DNA from: Streptomyces sp. NBC_01463
GTDB taxonomy: Bacteria > Actinomycetota > Actinomycetes > Streptomycetales > Streptomycetaceae
Assembly (NCBI GenBank): GCA_036227345.1
Contig: CP109468.1
Location: 6,076,001-6,140,000 of the forward strand
Length of the DNA: 64,000 bases
Direction of reading: 5' to 3'
Part shown: positions 62,960 through 64,000 of the stretch, piece by piece
Layout of the letters: every line of letters starts with the position of its first letter
Position numbering within the stretch: the stretch's first letter is position 1
Translations under genes and position numbers: made by a program
The notes under the pieces: generated by a model
Told to the model about the DNA's origin: nothing
The model's database searches: none
The model's input: the letters and a program-made list of their open reading frames with translations, nothing else

Positions 62960-63361
62960 GTGGCTGTGCGCATCGGACGATGCCACAGCACAACGAGCCT
63001 TTCCGTCAGCAACTCGGCCGCGAACATTCGCTGTCGCCTGGCAACCGCGTGCCGCCGAGTCTTCAGGGAACCGGGCTCAGTGGCTTGGGCTGACACCATC
63101 TTCTGTGCGCGCTCAGCGACCTGCGCGGGCAACCCAGGCCTGGTCAAGGAGACGAGCCTCTTCTTCGCCATGGACACCGTCCTGGAGATGCTGCCTGAGT
63201 CGCCGGCCGTCGTTCTCACCCGGGCGCGCATCGGAATGGCTTCCTCATTCGCCCGAGGCCGGCTCTGGGAGCGATGGTGCTACGGCGACCGCGACGCACA
63301 GGTTGCCGCGACGGCCCGCGCACCGGGGTGGCGTACGGTCTTTGCCCCGCTCCTTGGATGA
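62960..63361 (+). pseudogene. Sulfotransferase-like C-terminal remnant
   Basis: A 133-codon frame. From about residue 40 it reads as a conserved protein: VKETSLFFAMDTVLEMLPESP, then AVVLTRARIGMASSFARGRLWERW, similar in layout to the 3'-phosphate-binding segment of sulfotransferase-like proteins. The first 35 residues look random. Neither the N-terminal P-loop nor a full fold is present, so it is probably a fragment left in the island. Assignment is tentative. Confidence 0.35.
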
Positions 63362-63557
63362 GGAGTTACTGCTGTTGTGCAGCCAGCCGCTGAGCGGCTG
63401 ACTGCACAACCTTGTTATGGCCAGCCGAGTCGGGCAGTTGAGTGATTCTTCCGCGGCCTACTGGCCAACGGCACCCCGCACCAGCCAATAGCGTCCAGCC
63501 GTCATTCCACAGCCGCCAGGGTTGTTACTCCGCATCCGATCCTGACTCAGGATCCCG

Positions 63558-63788
63558 CTACCAAGGCCAGTAGCCCCAGCCCGCTAGCCCGAGCAGGAGG
63601 GATGCGCCCGCCGCGATCACCGGCGAGACGTACACCGCCAAGACGGTGCGTCCGCCGATCTGAATGTGCACGCCTTCGCGTGGCACGACCGAGGCCGTGC
63701 CGGTCGGAACGTCCGAAATCAGACCGTTGGTAGCCGGATTCCTGGGGGATGACTCCCCGCTAGACGGTGTGCCATGGTAGGCAGTCAC
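63558..63788 (-). CDS. Small membrane protein of the island
   Basis: A 76-residue protein from GTG 63788, with AAGGGA upstream at about 8 nt. The N-terminal half is polar (TPSSGESSPRNPATNGLISDVPTG) and the C-terminal half has one helix, LAVYVSPVIAAGASLLLGLAGWGYWPW. The size and single C-terminal helix recall the small spread (Spd) proteins of Streptomyces integrative elements, but no family is recognised. Confidence 0.5.
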   Translation of the reverse strand: MTAYHGTPSSGESSPRNPATNGLISDVPTGTASVVPREGVHIQIGGRTVLAVYVSPVIAAGASLLLGLAGWGYWPW

Positions 63789-63864
63789 GAGATGTCCCTT
63801 CTTCAAAGCGCAACCACCGTCTCCCCGGCCTAGGAACCTGAAGACGGCGGTGCGCGACACTCGA

Positions 63865-63886
63865 GTCCTCCCGGATCCGGGAGGAC
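63865..63886. repeat. Perfect 22-bp palindrome
   Basis: Bases 63865-63875 are the exact reverse complement of 63876-63886 (centre CCGGATCCGG). It stands immediately before the 13-bp stem at 63892-63921. Confidence 0.75.
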
Positions 63887-63891
63887 GCAAA

Positions 63892-63921
63892 AGGGCCCCA
63901 CCATTGGCATGGTGGGGCCCT
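63892..63921. terminator. Hairpin near the window end
   Basis: A perfect 13-bp stem (63892-63904 with 63909-63921) around TGGC. It is upstream of the minus-strand gene at 63788 and may end a gene lying beyond 64000. Confidence 0.6.
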
Positions 63922-64000
63922 CGTTGCTGCGATGACGCTATCGGAGATGGATGGGCAAGAGCAAGTGACTCAGACAGGTGCCGGGGCGTCACATCGCTTT

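Overview
The window is high-GC actinobacterial DNA and reads as a Streptomyces chromosome core. Gene content and order (era, leuA, recO, uppS, zur, znuBCA, glyS, dusB, ppdK, nirBD, nitrate reductase, dgt, dnaG, hrdA-type sigma factor), GGAGG ribosome binding sites mixed with GTG starts, and many RBS-less starts placed 6-7 nt after a -10 hexamer all support this. The assignment rests on sequence reading only; no database was searched.

Layout. 1-2000: the 3' end of era with a 128-bp tandem duplication of its tail, then a protealysin-type M4 metalloprotease with its emfourin-type inhibitor. 2000-9100: leuA behind a four-leucine leader peptide, a zinc-ribbon/TerB protein, an MMPL exporter and a two-component system. 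9100-15600: recO, uppS, then zur and the znuACB zinc uptake operon with Zur-box-like sites, then glyS. 15700-23600: a small C2H2-like protein, TetR, aldo/keto reductase, DUF6243 protein preceded by a possible 9-codon leaderless ORF, two DHA2-type MFS exporters around an XRE/MmyB regulator, and a Tat-exported class A beta-lactamase. 23700-30300: dusB, ppdK, a winged-helix regulator and a VOC protein.

30300-46000 holds nitrogen and phosphate functions. There is a PhoX-like phosphatase with a PHO-box-like promoter, and the nitrite reductase operon (stand-alone FAD reductase, nirB, nirD) divergent from a TSUP transporter. A class F sortase lies beside a cell-surface protein. A SoxR-type operator precedes an FMN reductase. 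Next come cutA, the assimilatory nitrate reductase and a sirohydrochlorin chelatase-like protein that could feed siroheme to NirB. Both nitrogen promoters carry GTAAC-type sites compatible with GlnR. 46000-58300: dgt, a ferredoxin-reductase-like FAD enzyme, a large inverted intergenic repeat, dnaG, an HrdA-like sigma factor, a heterodimeric ABC exporter with asymmetric ATP sites, a xylulokinase-like kinase and a YtxH-like protein.

58400-64000 is a tRNA-anchored accessory island: two tRNA-Asn genes, a CAT-anticodon tRNA, a truncated tyrosine integrase, an unrecognised protein, an OLD-nuclease C-terminal remnant, an IS5-family transposase with a convergent partner ORF, a sulfotransferase-like remnant and a small membrane protein. 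It looks like a decayed integrative element. No CRISPR array, rRNA or biosynthetic megasynthase is present.
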